From assembly GCA_041617155.1 (NCBI GenBank), contig JBFJPL010000016.1, positions 1 through 50,206 of the forward strand: 50,206 nt of DNA, in the 5' to 3' direction. Source of the DNA: CAMYKD01 sp041617155. GTDB lineage: Bacteria; Pseudomonadota; Alphaproteobacteria; Kiloniellales; JAKSDN01. The notes under the pieces are model-generated. The model ran no database searches. It saw only the letters and a program-made list of their open reading frames with translations, and was not told the origin of the DNA. Positions 26,506 to 35,684 of this stretch are shown piece after piece. How positions within the stretch are numbered: the first letter of the stretch is position 1; every line of letters starts with the position of its first letter. The position numbers were made by a program, and so were the translations under genes.

Positions 26506-28176
26506 ATGCGAACTTTGTTCTTGGCCCTCTTGAGCCTGGGGCTGGCCGTCTGGACGCCGCAGCCGGCCGAGGCGGGCGGCGCCGGCGAGCTCAAGATCGG
26601 CATCACGCAGTTCCCCTCGACCATGAACCCCAACATCGACTCCATGCTGGCCAAGTCCTACGTCCTGGCCATGACCCGGCGGCCGGTTACCGCCTACGAC
26701 CACGACTGGCAGCTCACCTGCATGCTGTGCACGGAGCTGCCGACCATCGAGAACGGCCTGGCGGTGCCCGAGAAAACCCCCGACGGCGGCCAGGGCATCG
26801 CGGTGACCTATAGCCTGCACCCCAGGGCCACCTGGGGCGACGGCAGGCCGGTGACGACGGACGACGTGATCTTCACCTGGGAGGTCGGCCGTCACCCCCA
26901 GTCCGGCGTCGCCAGCAACGAGGTCTACCGCCGCATCCTCTCGATCGACCGGATCGACGACAAGCGCTTCACCATGCACGTCGATCGCATCACCTACACC
27001 TATCCCGCCTCCGGCGCGCTAGACCTGCTGCCGGCGCACATCGAGCGGCCGATTTTCGAGTCGGACCCGGCGCAGTACCGCAACCGCACCACCTTCGATG
27101 CCGAGCCGACCAACCCGGGCCTTTACTTCGGACCCTATCGAATCGACGAATTCGTCTCAGGCTCGCACATCGCGCTGGTCCCCAATCCCACCTGGTACGG
27201 CGGTGAGCCGGCCTTCGACCGGATCGTCGTGCGGGTGATCGAGAACACGGCGGCCCTCGAGGCCAATCTCTTGTCCGGTGCGATCGACATGATCTCGGGC
27301 GACCTCGGCCTCACGGTCGACCAGGCGCTCGCCTTCGAGAAGCGCCACGGCAAGCAGTTCAACATCGTCTACAAGCCGGGGCTGATCTACGAGCACATCG
27401 ACCTCAACCTGGACAACCCGGTCCTCAAGGACATCCGGGTGCGCCGGGCCCTGATCCACGCGATCGACCGCGAGGCGCTCAGCCAGCAGCTGTTCGAGGG
27501 ACGCCAGCCGCCCGCCCACGCCTCGGTCAGCCCGCTCGACTGGGTCTACAGCGACGACATCCGCAAGTATCCCTACGATCCCGCCGAGGCGGCGCGGCTG
27601 CTCGACGCGGCCGGCTGGAACGTGCTGCGGCAGAAGATCCGGCACAACACCAAGGGCGATCGCCTGACCCTCGAACTCGGCACCACGGCCGGCAATCGGA
27701 CCCGCGAGCTGGTCGAGCAGGTGCTGCAAAGCATGTGGCGCCAGGTCGGCATCGACGTGCGCATCAAGAACGAACCGGCCCGGGTGTTTTTCGGCGAGAC
27801 GGTCACCAAGCGCAAGTTCAAGGCCATGGCCATGTTCGCCTGGCTGTCGAGCCCCGAGAACGTGCCGCGCACGACGCTCTATTCCGACATGATCCCGACC
27901 GAGGCGAACAACTGGTCGGGCCAGAACAACACCGGCTACCGGAACCCGGAGATGGACCGCCTGATCGATGCCATCGAGATCGAGCTCGACCGCGACGCGC
28001 GCAAGCTCCTGTGGCAGCGCTTGCAGAAGCTCTATACCGAAGACCTGCCGGTGATCCCGCTGTACTGGCGCGCCAACGCCTACGTCCTGCCGAAATGGCT
28101 CGACGGCCTGCGTCCGACCGGCCATCAGTTCACCACCACCCACTGGATCGAGGAATGGCGACGGGTCGACAGATGA
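26506..28176 (+). CDS. ABC transporter substrate-binding protein, family 5
   Basis: This is a 556-residue periplasmic binding protein of the peptide/nickel (family 5) class. A signal peptide (MRTLFLALLSLGLAVWTPQP, cut after AEA) is followed by LKIGITQFPSTMNPNID, the signature region YSLHPRATWGDGRPVTTDDV, IDLNLDNPVLKDIRVRRALI (the conserved alpha/beta core), and IPLYWRANAYVLPKW near the end. GGGAG lies 6 bases before the ATG. It is followed by a 24-bp-arm hairpin and then two permease genes, so it begins a transport operon. The ligand is not readable. Confidence 0.92.
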   Translation: MRTLFLALLSLGLAVWTPQPAEAGGAGELKIGITQFPSTMNPNIDSMLAKSYVLAMTRRPVTAYDHDWQLTCMLCTELPTIENGLAVPEKTPDGGQGIAVTYSLHPRATWGDGRPVTTDDVIFTWEVGRHPQSGVASNEVYRRILSIDRIDDKRFTMHVDRITYTYPASGALDLLPAHIERPIFESDPAQYRNRTTFDAEPTNPGLYFGPYRIDEFVSGSHIALVPNPTWYGGEPAFDRIVVRVIENTAALEANLLSGAIDMISGDLGLTVDQALAFEKRHGKQFNIVYKPGLIYEHIDLNLDNPVLKDIRVRRALIHAIDREALSQQLFEGRQPPAHASVSPLDWVYSDDIRKYPYDPAEAARLLDAAGWNVLRQKIRHNTKGDRLTLELGTTAGNRTRELVEQVLQSMWRQVGIDVRIKNEPARVFFGETVTKRKFKAMAMFAWLSSPENVPRTTLYSDMIPTEANNWSGQNNTGYRNPEMDRLIDAIEIELDRDARKLLWQRLQKLYTEDLPVIPLYWRANAYVLPKWLDGLRPTGHQFTTTHWIEEWRRVDR

Positions 28177-28182
28177 CAGAAA

Positions 28183-28265
28183 TCAGAAGTCAGAAGTCAG
28201 AAGTCAGTGGACAAATTCCTGGCGACGGCTGGAAATGCTTTTGACTTCTGACTTCTGACTTCTGA
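28183..28265. repeat. Inverted repeat built from TCAGAAG heptamers
   Basis: Three tandem copies of TCAGAAG plus TCA (28183-28206) are followed, after 35 bases, by the exact complement (28242-28265). This gives a 24-bp perfect stem. It starts 6 bases after the binding-protein stop and ends 10 bases before the permease ATG, leaving no visible Shine-Dalgarno for that gene. In RNA it would be a strong hairpin, likely to protect the upstream message and limit permease expression. Confidence 0.85.
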
Positions 28266-28275
28266 CATCTGATTC

Positions 28276-29220
28276 ATGCTCCGCTACATAACGCAACGTC
28301 TCATCGAGTCGGCGATCGTCCTGCTGATCATGTCGTTTCTGATCTATGGCTTGATCGGCCTCATGCCGGGCGACCCGATCGACCTCATGATCACCGCGGA
28401 TCCGAAGCTGACGCCGGAGGACGCGGCCCGGCTCAAGGCGCTCTACGGCCTCGACCGGCCAATCGCCGAGCGTTATCTCAATTGGCTTTCGGCCGCCTTC
28501 ACCGGCGATCTCGGCTATTCCCGGATCCATGCCCGGCCGGTCCTGGAAGTGCTGCGACCGGCGCTCGGCAATACGGTCCTGCTCATGGGATTGAGCTTCG
28601 CGCTCGCCCTGGCGATCGCCCTGCCGGCCGGCGTCATCGCGGCATTGAAGCCGCAGTCGGCGCTCGACAACACCATCAACATGGTCGCATTCGCCGGCAT
28701 CTCGGTGCCGCCCTTCTGGCTGGCGATCCTGCTGATCATCCTGTTCGCGGTGGTGCTCGGATGGCTGCCGGCCGGCGGCATGGGCGATGCCGGATGGTGG
28801 AGCCGAGCCAGCCATCTCGTGCTGCCGGTCGCGGCGTTGACCCTGGTAACCGTCGGCGGCATCATCCGCTTCGTCCGCGCGGCCACGATCGAGGCGCTCA
28901 GGCAGGACTATGTGCGCACCGCGCGGGCCAAGGGCCTGAGCCGCCGGCAGGTGATCGTGGGCCACGTTCTGCGCAACGCCATGATCCCAGTGGTGACGAT
29001 CCTGGCGCTCAATTTCGGCGCGCTCTTCTCCGGCGCGCTGATCACCGAGACCATGTTCGGCTGGCTCGGCATGGGCAAGGCGATCTACGACGCCATCATG
29101 GGCAACGACTTCAACCTGGCGCTGATCGGCCTGTTGCTCGCGACCCTGACGACGCTGCTCGCCAACCTCCTGGCCGACCTGACCTATGCCTGGCTCGACC
29201 CGCGGATCTCCTACCGATGA
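28276..29220 (+). CDS. Peptide-type ABC transporter permease (DppB-like)
   Basis: This is a 314-residue inner-membrane permease of the BPD_transp_1 family. It begins MLRYITQRLIESAIVLLIMS, the classic first helix of DppB/OppB proteins, followed by FLIYGLIGLMPGDPIDLMI. It contains the EAA loop (QDYVRTARAKGLSRRQVI) that contacts the ATPase, and about six transmembrane segments. The first 10 bases upstream show no Shine-Dalgarno, only the end of a hairpin. The stop overlaps the next permease start (ATGA). Confidence 0.93.
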   Translation: MLRYITQRLIESAIVLLIMSFLIYGLIGLMPGDPIDLMITADPKLTPEDAARLKALYGLDRPIAERYLNWLSAAFTGDLGYSRIHARPVLEVLRPALGNTVLLMGLSFALALAIALPAGVIAALKPQSALDNTINMVAFAGISVPPFWLAILLIILFAVVLGWLPAGGMGDAGWWSRASHLVLPVAALTLVTVGGIIRFVRAATIEALRQDYVRTARAKGLSRRQVIVGHVLRNAMIPVVTILALNFGALFSGALITETMFGWLGMGKAIYDAIMGNDFNLALIGLLLATLTTLLANLLADLTYAWLDPRISYR

Positions 29221-30170
29221 GCGGTTCGGAGCCATACCAGCTGGCCGCGGACGCCGGCCAAGCCGCCGGGCCGCCGCGCTCGATCCGGGCGATCCTTTGG
29301 CGCCGTTTCCTGCAGCACCACCTGGCGCTCGGCAGCCTCGTCGTGCTCGGCGTCCTGGTCTCGGTCTCCCTGGCCGCGCCGCTGGTCGAGTGGGCCCTGG
29401 GCCTCGACGCCAACAAGGTGAACCTGCTCGGACGCTTCCTGGCCCCCTCGGCGAGCCACTGGCTGGGCACCGACGAGCTGGGCCGCGACCTTCTGCTGCG
29501 CCTGCTTTACGGCGGCCGGGTGTCGCTGCTGGTCGGCATCGCGGCCGCCCTCTGCGCGGCGCTGATCGGCACCCTGCTCGGCCTGCTGGCCGGCTATCAC
29601 GGCGGCTGGCTGGATGCTTTCGTCATGCGCTTCGCCGACGGCATCATCGCCCTGCCGCTCTTGCCCCTGCTGATCGTGCTGGCGGCGGTCGACCTGAACA
29701 AGCTGGGTCTGCCCGAGACCCTGGCGGGCTCCGAGAACATCAGCCTTTACCGCATCGTGCTGCTGATCGCCCTGGTCGGCTGGACCACGGTGGCGCGCCT
29801 GGTGCGCGGCGCGACCCTGTCGATGCGCACGCGCGAGTTCGTGCGCGCCGCCGAGGGGCTAGGCGCCGGGCACCTGCGGATCATGCTGGTGCACATCCTG
29901 CCCAACGTGGTCTCGCCGATCATCGTCGCCACCACGCTCTCGGTCGGCAACATCATCCTCCTGGAATCGGTGCTCAGCTTCCTCGGCCTCGGCATCCAGC
30001 CGCCGACCGCCTCCTGGGGCAACATGCTGACCGGGGCGCAGGAGCTGATCTGGTCGGCGCCGGCGCTCGCCGTCTGGCCCGGCCTGCTGATCTTCGTGAC
30101 CGTGATCGCCTTCAACTTCCTGGGCGACGGCCTGCAGGACGCGCTCGACCCGAAAGCGGTGCAGGGCTAA
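29217..30170 (+). CDS. Peptide-type ABC transporter permease (DppC-like)
   Basis: This is a 317-residue partner permease of the DppC/OppC type. A cytoplasmic N-terminus (WRRFLQHHLALGSLVVLGVL) leads into helix 1. Typical features are HWLGTDELGRDLLLRLLYGG, YHGGWLDAFVMRFADGI, the EAA loop TREFVRAAEGLGAGHLRIML and the end LGDGLQDALDPKAVQG. The ATG at 29217 overlaps the previous stop by 4 bp. No ATP-binding subunit follows, so this system must borrow ATPases, perhaps those at 35907-37983. Confidence 0.93.
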   Translation: MSGSEPYQLAADAGQAAGPPRSIRAILWRRFLQHHLALGSLVVLGVLVSVSLAAPLVEWALGLDANKVNLLGRFLAPSASHWLGTDELGRDLLLRLLYGGRVSLLVGIAAALCAALIGTLLGLLAGYHGGWLDAFVMRFADGIIALPLLPLLIVLAAVDLNKLGLPETLAGSENISLYRIVLLIALVGWTTVARLVRGATLSMRTREFVRAAEGLGAGHLRIMLVHILPNVVSPIIVATTLSVGNIILLESVLSFLGLGIQPPTASWGNMLTGAQELIWSAPALAVWPGLLIFVTVIAFNFLGDGLQDALDPKAVQG

Positions 30171-30237
30171 AACCACGGGGCTTTGACCGTGAGGTTTGGT
30201 ATAGATGGCGAACCGACTCCAGTGCTACGGAGGTGAC

Positions 30238-30666
30238 ATGATCTTGCGCTGCAAAGTAATGGCCGGCGCCGCGGCTCTGCTGCTCGCCGGCCTTCTGGCC
30301 GGCTGCGGTTCGCCGCAACCCGTGCTCTATCCGGATGACTACTACGACTACGTGGGCGCCGAGGTCGCCGAAGCGGACGTCGAGGCCTGCATGGCCATGG
30401 CCGACCAGGCCGGGCACGATTCGGACCAGGCCGCCGGCGTGGCGACCAACACCGCGGTCGGCGCGGGCGTCGGCGCGGCCGGCGGCGCGGCGGTCGGCGC
30501 GATCTTCGGCAGTGCCGGGCGCGGCGCGGCCGCCGGCGGTGTCGGCGGCGCGGTCGGCGGATTGTTCCGCGGCCTGATGAAGTCGAACGAACCGACCCCG
30601 GTCTACAAGAACTTCGTCAACCGCTGCCTGAGCGACAAGGGCTACCAGACGATCGGCTGGGAATAG
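30238..30666 (+). CDS. Glycine-zipper lipoprotein
   Basis: This is a 142-residue lipoprotein. The signal (VMAGAAALLLAGLLAGC) ends in a clear lipobox LAGC with Cys23, so it is probably anchored in the outer membrane. The middle is a glycine zipper (GAGVGAAGGAAVGAIFGSAG, then GRGAAAGGVGGAVGG), able to insert in or span a membrane. The C-terminus (VYKNFVNRCLSDKGYQTIGW) with one Cys is typical of small glycine-zipper lipoproteins. GGAGG sits 5 bases before the ATG at 30238; an earlier in-frame ATG at 30205 is less likely. A role in envelope integrity is inferred. Confidence 0.85.
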   Translation: MILRCKVMAGAAALLLAGLLAGCGSPQPVLYPDDYYDYVGAEVAEADVEACMAMADQAGHDSDQAAGVATNTAVGAGVGAAGGAAVGAIFGSAGRGAAAGGVGGAVGGLFRGLMKSNEPTPVYKNFVNRCLSDKGYQTIGWE

Positions 30667-30679
30667 CCGCGACGCGCGC

Positions 30680-31861
30680 TCAGCCCTGTTTCGGCATGGC
30701 GGTCTCGACCAGACGGGCCCAGTAGCTGGCGCCGATCACCGCCGCCTCGTCGTTGAAGTCGTAGTGCGGGTTGTGCAGCGAGCAGCCGCCGGGCCCGCCC
30801 TCCTCGCCGTTGCCGAGCCAGATATAGCAGCCCGGCTTGGCCTGCAGCATGAAGGCGAAATCTTCCGAGCCCATCATCGGTTCGGCGTCCGGCGCGACCC
30901 GGGCCGTGCCGACCACGTCGCCGGCGACCCGGGCGGCAAGGGCGCTTTCGCTTTCCGTGTTGACCAGCGCCGGGTAGCGCCGCTCGTAGCCAAGCGCGAC
31001 ACTGGCCCCGTGAGCCTCGGCGATGCCCGCGGCGAGGCGCCGGATGTCGGCCTCGACCCGCTCGCTCAACTCGGTCTTGAAGGTCCTGACCGTGCCGCGC
31101 AGCACCGCCTCGTTGGGAATCACGTTCCAGGTATCCCCGGCGTGGAACTGGGTCACGCTGACCACCACGGTATCCAAGGGGTCGCTGCGGCGGCTGACGA
31201 TGGTCTGCAGGGCGGTCACGATTTGGCTGGCGACCACGACCGGATCGATGCCCTGGTGCGGCATGGCCGCGTGGGACCCCTGGCCGGTCACGGTGACCTC
31301 GAAGATGTCGAAGGCGGCCATGGCCGGACCGGACCTGAGCGCGATCTCGCCGACCGGCAGGCCGGGCTTGTTGTGCAGGCCGAAGACCGCTTCGGCCGGG
31401 AACTTTTCGAACAGGCCTTGCTCGACCATGACCCGGCCGCCGCCCTCGTTCTCCTCGGCCGGCTGGAAGATCAGGTAGACCGTGCCGTCGAAGTTGCGCG
31501 TTTCGGCCAGATACTTGGCGGCGCCCAGCAGCATGGCGGAATGGCCGTCGTGGCCGCAGGCGTGCATCCGGCCGTCGTTCAGGGAGCGGTGCGCGAAGTT
31601 GTTCTGCTCGTGGATATGCAACGCGTCCATATCGGCGCGCAGGCCGATCCGGCGGCCGTTGTCGCGGCGCCCGGCGAGCACGCCGACCACGCCGGTCTCG
31701 GCCAGGCCGCGGTGCACCTCGATACCCCATTCGGCCAGCTTTTCGGCGACGAAATCCGAGGTGCGCCGCTCCTCGAAAGCGGTCTCGGGATGGGCATGCA
31801 GATCACGGCGCCAAGCGGCGATTTCTTCGTGAAACTCGGCGATTCGGTTGATCACGGCCAT
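30680..31861 (-). CDS. M20-family amidohydrolase (hippurate hydrolase-like)
   Basis: This is a 393-residue cytoplasmic M20D metallohydrolase. It opens with AWRRDLHAHPETAFEE and carries the metal sites DMDALHIHEQNN, HACGHDGHSAMLLGAA and QPAEENEGGG. The dimerisation domain follows (GQGSHAAMPHQGIDPVVVAS, NVIPNEAVLRGTVRT), and near the end GSEDFAFML and LHNPHYDFND. Such enzymes remove acyl groups from amino acids (hippurate, N-acetyl amino acids, IAA conjugates); the exact substrate is not readable. It lies between transport genes for peptides, which would suit degradation of imported N-acyl compounds. Confidence 0.93.
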   Translation of the reverse strand: MAVINRIAEFHEEIAAWRRDLHAHPETAFEERRTSDFVAEKLAEWGIEVHRGLAETGVVGVLAGRRDNGRRIGLRADMDALHIHEQNNFAHRSLNDGRMHACGHDGHSAMLLGAAKYLAETRNFDGTVYLIFQPAEENEGGGRVMVEQGLFEKFPAEAVFGLHNKPGLPVGEIALRSGPAMAAFDIFEVTVTGQGSHAAMPHQGIDPVVVASQIVTALQTIVSRRSDPLDTVVVSVTQFHAGDTWNVIPNEAVLRGTVRTFKTELSERVEADIRRLAAGIAEAHGASVALGYERRYPALVNTESESALAARVAGDVVGTARVAPDAEPMMGSEDFAFMLQAKPGCYIWLGNGEEGGPGGCSLHNPHYDFNDEAAVIGASYWARLVETAMPKQG

Positions 31862-32036
31862 AGCGGCTCTCCCCCTTGCGACGGCGAGCGCAAAGGGTAG
31901 TGCGAGCCGGCCCTGTCTTCAATGAACTCTTAAGCCTTTTGCTTCACAAAACCTTGGGCTCGTGTCCGGTGCGCGACTCCCGCCGGCGGCCGGGCACCGG
32001 CCCCTTTGCGCGACAGGCAATCGAGGCCGCGATCCC

Positions 32037-33230
32037 ATGACCACAGACAAGCTGTTCCTCGACGAGGCGCGAATCGACAAGCAGTTCGACTTTGCCGAAT
32101 GCCTGAAGCTGGCCCACGAGAAGCACGGCAAGAGCTACTTCGCGGCGGTCAAGGAAATCTACGGGCTGTCGCGCGGGGTCGGGAACCTCGAGCCGCACGA
32201 GTACCTCTACTATCAGCTCTACAACGACGAGCGCTATAGCTGGGACGACAAGACGACGTTCTTCGGAAAGCAGGCGAGCCTGGAACTCGACGTCAATTTT
32301 CTGAAGAACGCCTGGGTCCACATCACCGCCGACAAGCTGGTGGCGGGCGCCCTGCTCGCCGGCTTCGGCCTTCCGGTCCCAACCACCCTCGCGATCTTTC
32401 ACCGCTTTCGGGAATGCGGCGACGCGACCGCATTGCGCGATGCCGAGGCGGTGGCCGGGTTCCTGCGCGACGGCGCGAACTATCCGCTCTTCTCGAAACC
32501 GGCCGGCAGCACGAACAGCCTGGCGGTTGCCTCGGTCGATTCCTTCGATCCGGCCTCGGACCGTCTTCGACTGGCGGACGGGCGCGAGGTCGGCGTCGAG
32601 GTCTTCGTCGCGGCGATCGCCGGCTATCTCGACGAAGGCTATTGCTTCCAGCGGCGCCTGACGCTGCATCCGAAGCTGGCCGAGCTGTGCGGCGGACACA
32701 TGTCAAGCTTCCGGGTCTTTCTGATCCAGGATTCCGAGGGCCCGGAGATCCTGCGCGCCTCCTGGAAGATCTCGGTCGGCGACAATCCGGCGGACAACTT
32801 CTGGCGCGCCGGCAACCTCTTGGCCGCGGTCGACCCCGAAACCGGCCGGGTCGATCGCGTGGTCCGCGGCGCCGGACCGGATCTGGTCGAGGTCGAGACC
32901 CATCCCGACAGCGGCGCCCGTCTGCTCGACGCCCAGTTGCCGCTTTGGCCGGAGGTCAGGGACTGCTGCCTGAGAGGCGCGAAGGCCCTGCCGAACTGCC
33001 ACGTCCAGGGCTGGGACGTGGCGATCACCGGCCAGGGGCCGGTTCTGATCGAGCTCGAGGGCGACGGCGGCCATCCCCAGATGATCCAGTTGGCCCAGGG
33101 CAAGGGTCTCTATCAGGGCCGTTTCAAGGCGTTCTACGACAAGCATCGGGCGGCCGCCGAAGGCGAAAGCAAACGCGCCAGGAAAAAGCGGCGCGCGGCC
33201 GTCGCCAAGCTGAAGAACGAAGCCGCCTAG
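32037..33230 (+). CDS. Sugar-transfer-associated ATP-grasp enzyme
   Basis: This is a 397-residue cytoplasmic protein of the ATPgrasp_ST type (Pfam PF14397). Visible features are YGLSRGVGNLEPHEYLYYQL, NAWVHITADKLVAGALLAGF, the ATP-binding FSKPAGSTNSLAV, FRVFLIQDSEGPEILRASWK, and the metal-site end LIELEGDGGHPQMIQLAQGK. The C-terminus is Lys/Arg-rich (SKRARKKRRAAVAKLK). Relatives sit in polysaccharide clusters, and the fold implies ATP-dependent ligation of a carboxylate to an amine or thiol. The ATG at 32037 is preferred because the upstream codons are not protein-like. A mannose-nucleotide gene lies 1 kb downstream. Confidence 0.82.
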   Translation: MTTDKLFLDEARIDKQFDFAECLKLAHEKHGKSYFAAVKEIYGLSRGVGNLEPHEYLYYQLYNDERYSWDDKTTFFGKQASLELDVNFLKNAWVHITADKLVAGALLAGFGLPVPTTLAIFHRFRECGDATALRDAEAVAGFLRDGANYPLFSKPAGSTNSLAVASVDSFDPASDRLRLADGREVGVEVFVAAIAGYLDEGYCFQRRLTLHPKLAELCGGHMSSFRVFLIQDSEGPEILRASWKISVGDNPADNFWRAGNLLAAVDPETGRVDRVVRGAGPDLVEVETHPDSGARLLDAQLPLWPEVRDCCLRGAKALPNCHVQGWDVAITGQGPVLIELEGDGGHPQMIQLAQGKGLYQGRFKAFYDKHRAAAEGESKRARKKRRAAVAKLKNEAA

Positions 33231-33247
33231 GCCGGGAGCCCGTCCCG

Positions 33248-34090
33248 CTAGTGGGACATCAGGACCGGCACCGTCATCTCCGCCAGAAGGGTCCGGGTCA
33301 CGCCACCGAGCACGAACTCGCGCAGGCGCGAATGACCATAGGCACCCATCACCAGAAGGTCGCTTCCGGCATCCGCCAAGCGCGACAGCAAGGCCTCGCC
33401 GATATCGATATCGGCCACCTGGGTTCGCTGCACCTCGACACTGACGTCGTGGCGTGCCAGGTGCAGCGCGATATCAGCGCCGGGCTCCTCGCCGTGCCTG
33501 CCATAGCCTTCCCGTGGATTGATCGAAAGCACGGTGACGGATTCGGCCAGCTTCAGTATCGGCAGCGCGTCGTTGAGCGCGCGCGTCGCCTCGCGGCCGA
33601 CATTCCAGGCGACAAGGACCCGCCGGCCGAGAGTCTTGGCCGCCCCGATATAGGGCACCACCAGCGTCGGCCGGCCCGCCGAAAGGGTGACTTCCTCGAC
33701 CAGATGACGGGCCTGGCCGGAGGTCTTTTCGAGCTCGGCCTGGCCCAGGACAACCAGGTCGCTGTGGCGTCCGTGCAGGGCGATGATCGCGGCGGCGTCG
33801 ACGTCGAGGCAGGAGACGATTCGGCTCTCGCCCTTGCGGCCGCTCTTCGACAGTGCCTTTTCGAATCGCTGGACGGCCTCCTCCGCCTGGCTGACCGCCT
33901 GCTCGCGCTGCAATTCCAGCACCGCGACCGGCATTTGACTGCCGATATAGGTCGGCATGGAGAACTCGGCGGCCAGCGCAAGGCCCGTCAGGTGGGCATC
34001 GTGGGCCTCTGCCAGGGTCAAAGCGGCGGCAATGCGCCCCTTGCAGGCGTCGCTGTTGTCGACATGGACCAGCAGGTTCTTGAATGTCAT
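33248..34090 (-). CDS. Tandem-domain universal stress protein
   Basis: This is a 280-residue cytoplasmic protein with two UspA domains: residues 1 to about 145 (MTFKNLLVHVDNSDACKGRI) and about 155-280 (RRVLVAWNVGREATRALNDA). The second has the ATP-binding loop MGAYGHSRLREFVLGGVTRT, which fits G-2x-G-9x-G(S/T). The first is degenerate (VVLGQAELEKTSGQARHLVE), so probably only the second half binds ATP. Such proteins are usually stress- or starvation-induced. It is transcribed divergently from the mannose gene at 34233. Confidence 0.92.
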   Translation of the reverse strand: MTFKNLLVHVDNSDACKGRIAAALTLAEAHDAHLTGLALAAEFSMPTYIGSQMPVAVLELQREQAVSQAEEAVQRFEKALSKSGRKGESRIVSCLDVDAAAIIALHGRHSDLVVLGQAELEKTSGQARHLVEEVTLSAGRPTLVVPYIGAAKTLGRRVLVAWNVGREATRALNDALPILKLAESVTVLSINPREGYGRHGEEPGADIALHLARHDVSVEVQRTQVADIDIGEALLSRLADAGSDLLVMGAYGHSRLREFVLGGVTRTLLAEMTVPVLMSH

Positions 34091-34232
34091 AGCCTATTCG
34101 TCCTCCATCTTGCGGATACAGGAGACCAGAACCGGACCCTCGGTTCCTTGACCTGGATCAAAACCTGCCGAAGCCAAGAGCCCTTGGCCTCGACCGCCGA
34201 TTGGGCTAGCAAGGCCCCGGAAGGAACCGGTG

Positions 34233-35660
34233 ATGGCCAAATCTAAGATACGTCCAGTGATCCTTTCCGGCGGCGCCGGCACCCGGCTCTGGCCGCGGTC
34301 GCGGGCGCTCTATCCCAAGCAGCTCCTGCCCTTGCTCGGCGACCGCAGCCTGCTGCGGCAAACGGTCGCGCGCACCGCGGGTCCGGACCGGTTTCTGCCG
34401 CCGCTGGTTGTCTGCAACCAGGAGCACCGCTTCCTGGTGGCCGAGGAACTGCGGACGCAAAAGGCCGCCGCCGATGAGATACTGCTGGAGCCGGTGGCGC
34501 GCAACACCGCGCCGGCCGCCTGCGTCGCGGCCCTGATGCTGGCCGAACGCGATCCGGAGGGGCTCATGCTGCTGCTGCCCTCGGACCATCACATCGCCGA
34601 TCGCAAGGCATTCCTGGCGGCCGTGGACCGGGCCGCCGGGGCCGCCGCCAAGGGCTGGCTGGTCACCTTCGGCGTGACGCCGGACCGGCCCGAAACCGGC
34701 TACGGCTATATCCGACGCGCCGAGGCCCTCGACGGTACGGCTGGCTGCTACCGCGTCGGTCGCTTTGTCGAGAAGCCGGACCGGGCGACCGCCGAGGGCT
34801 ATCTGGCGAGCCGCGACTATGTCTGGAACAGCGGCATGTTCCTCTTTGCCGCCGGCCGTCTGATCGAAGAGATGACAAGGCTCGAGCCGGCCATGGTCGA
34901 GGCCTGCCGAACCGCCTTGGCCGGGGCCGCGCGGGACCTGGATTTCCTGCGCCTCGACGCCGCGGCCTTCGCCGCGGCGCCGGCCGTCTCGATCGACACC
35001 GCGGTCATGGAGAAGACCGACCGGGCGGCGGTGGTCCCGGTCGATATCGGCTGGACCGACGTCGGCTCCTGGGACAGCCTATGGCAGGTCGCCAAGGCCG
35101 GTGACGGGGACAACGCCCTGTCCGGCGACGTGATCGCGCTGGACTGCGCGAACAGCTATCTGCACAGCGAGGCCCGGTTGCTCGCCGTGGTCGGGGCCGA
35201 GAACCTGGTCGTCGTGGTCACCAAGGATGCCGTCCTGGTCTGCCCGCGCGAACGTGCCCAGGAGGTGCGCAAGGTGGTCGAGCGCCTGAAGGCGGCCGGG
35301 CGCAGCGAACACGAGCTGCATACCAAGGTCTATCGGCCGTGGGGCTCCTACGAGACGATCGACGCGGACGCCGGTTTCCAGGCCAAGCGCCTGGTGATCG
35401 AGCCGGGCGCCAGCATCTCGCTGCAACGCCACGAGCACCGGGCCGAACACTGGGTGGTGGTGCGCGGCGCCGCCGAGGTCACCAAGGGCGACGAGGTCTT
35501 CACCCTGGAAACCAACCAGTCGACCTACATCCCCAAGGGTACCGTGCACCGCCTGCGCAACCCGGGTAGCGAGCCCTTGCACATCGTCGAGGTCCAGTCC
35601 GGCGACTACCTGGGCGAGGACGACATCGAACGCTTCGAGGACAGCTACGGGCGGGACTGA
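34233..35660 (+). CDS. manC: Mannose-1-P guanylyltransferase / mannose-6-P isomerase
   Basis: This is a 475-residue bifunctional enzyme of the AlgA/XanB/CpsB type. The N-terminal nucleotidyltransferase (about 1-290) has ILSGGAGTRLWPRSRALYPK and FVEKPDRATAEGYL, with the late signature VDIGWTDVGSW. The C-terminal type II isomerase cupin (about 360-470) has RPWGSYETIDADAGFQAKRL, then SLQRHEHRAEHW and STYIPKGTVHRLRNPG. It makes GDP-mannose and interconverts fructose-6-P and mannose-6-P for exopolysaccharide or lipopolysaccharide. AAGGAA precedes the ATG. A GTG immediately before it could add one residue. Confidence 0.94.
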   Translation: MAKSKIRPVILSGGAGTRLWPRSRALYPKQLLPLLGDRSLLRQTVARTAGPDRFLPPLVVCNQEHRFLVAEELRTQKAAADEILLEPVARNTAPAACVAALMLAERDPEGLMLLLPSDHHIADRKAFLAAVDRAAGAAAKGWLVTFGVTPDRPETGYGYIRRAEALDGTAGCYRVGRFVEKPDRATAEGYLASRDYVWNSGMFLFAAGRLIEEMTRLEPAMVEACRTALAGAARDLDFLRLDAAAFAAAPAVSIDTAVMEKTDRAAVVPVDIGWTDVGSWDSLWQVAKAGDGDNALSGDVIALDCANSYLHSEARLLAVVGAENLVVVVTKDAVLVCPRERAQEVRKVVERLKAAGRSEHELHTKVYRPWGSYETIDADAGFQAKRLVIEPGASISLQRHEHRAEHWVVVRGAAEVTKGDEVFTLETNQSTYIPKGTVHRLRNPGSEPLHIVEVQSGDYLGEDDIERFEDSYGRD

Positions 35661-35684
35661 CGCGTCTTCGGGCCGCGGCAGGAA

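Noticed and set aside
28183..28265. CRISPR-like repeat array
   Set aside because: The 7-bp units are directly adjacent without spacers and form an inverted pair, not a CRISPR.
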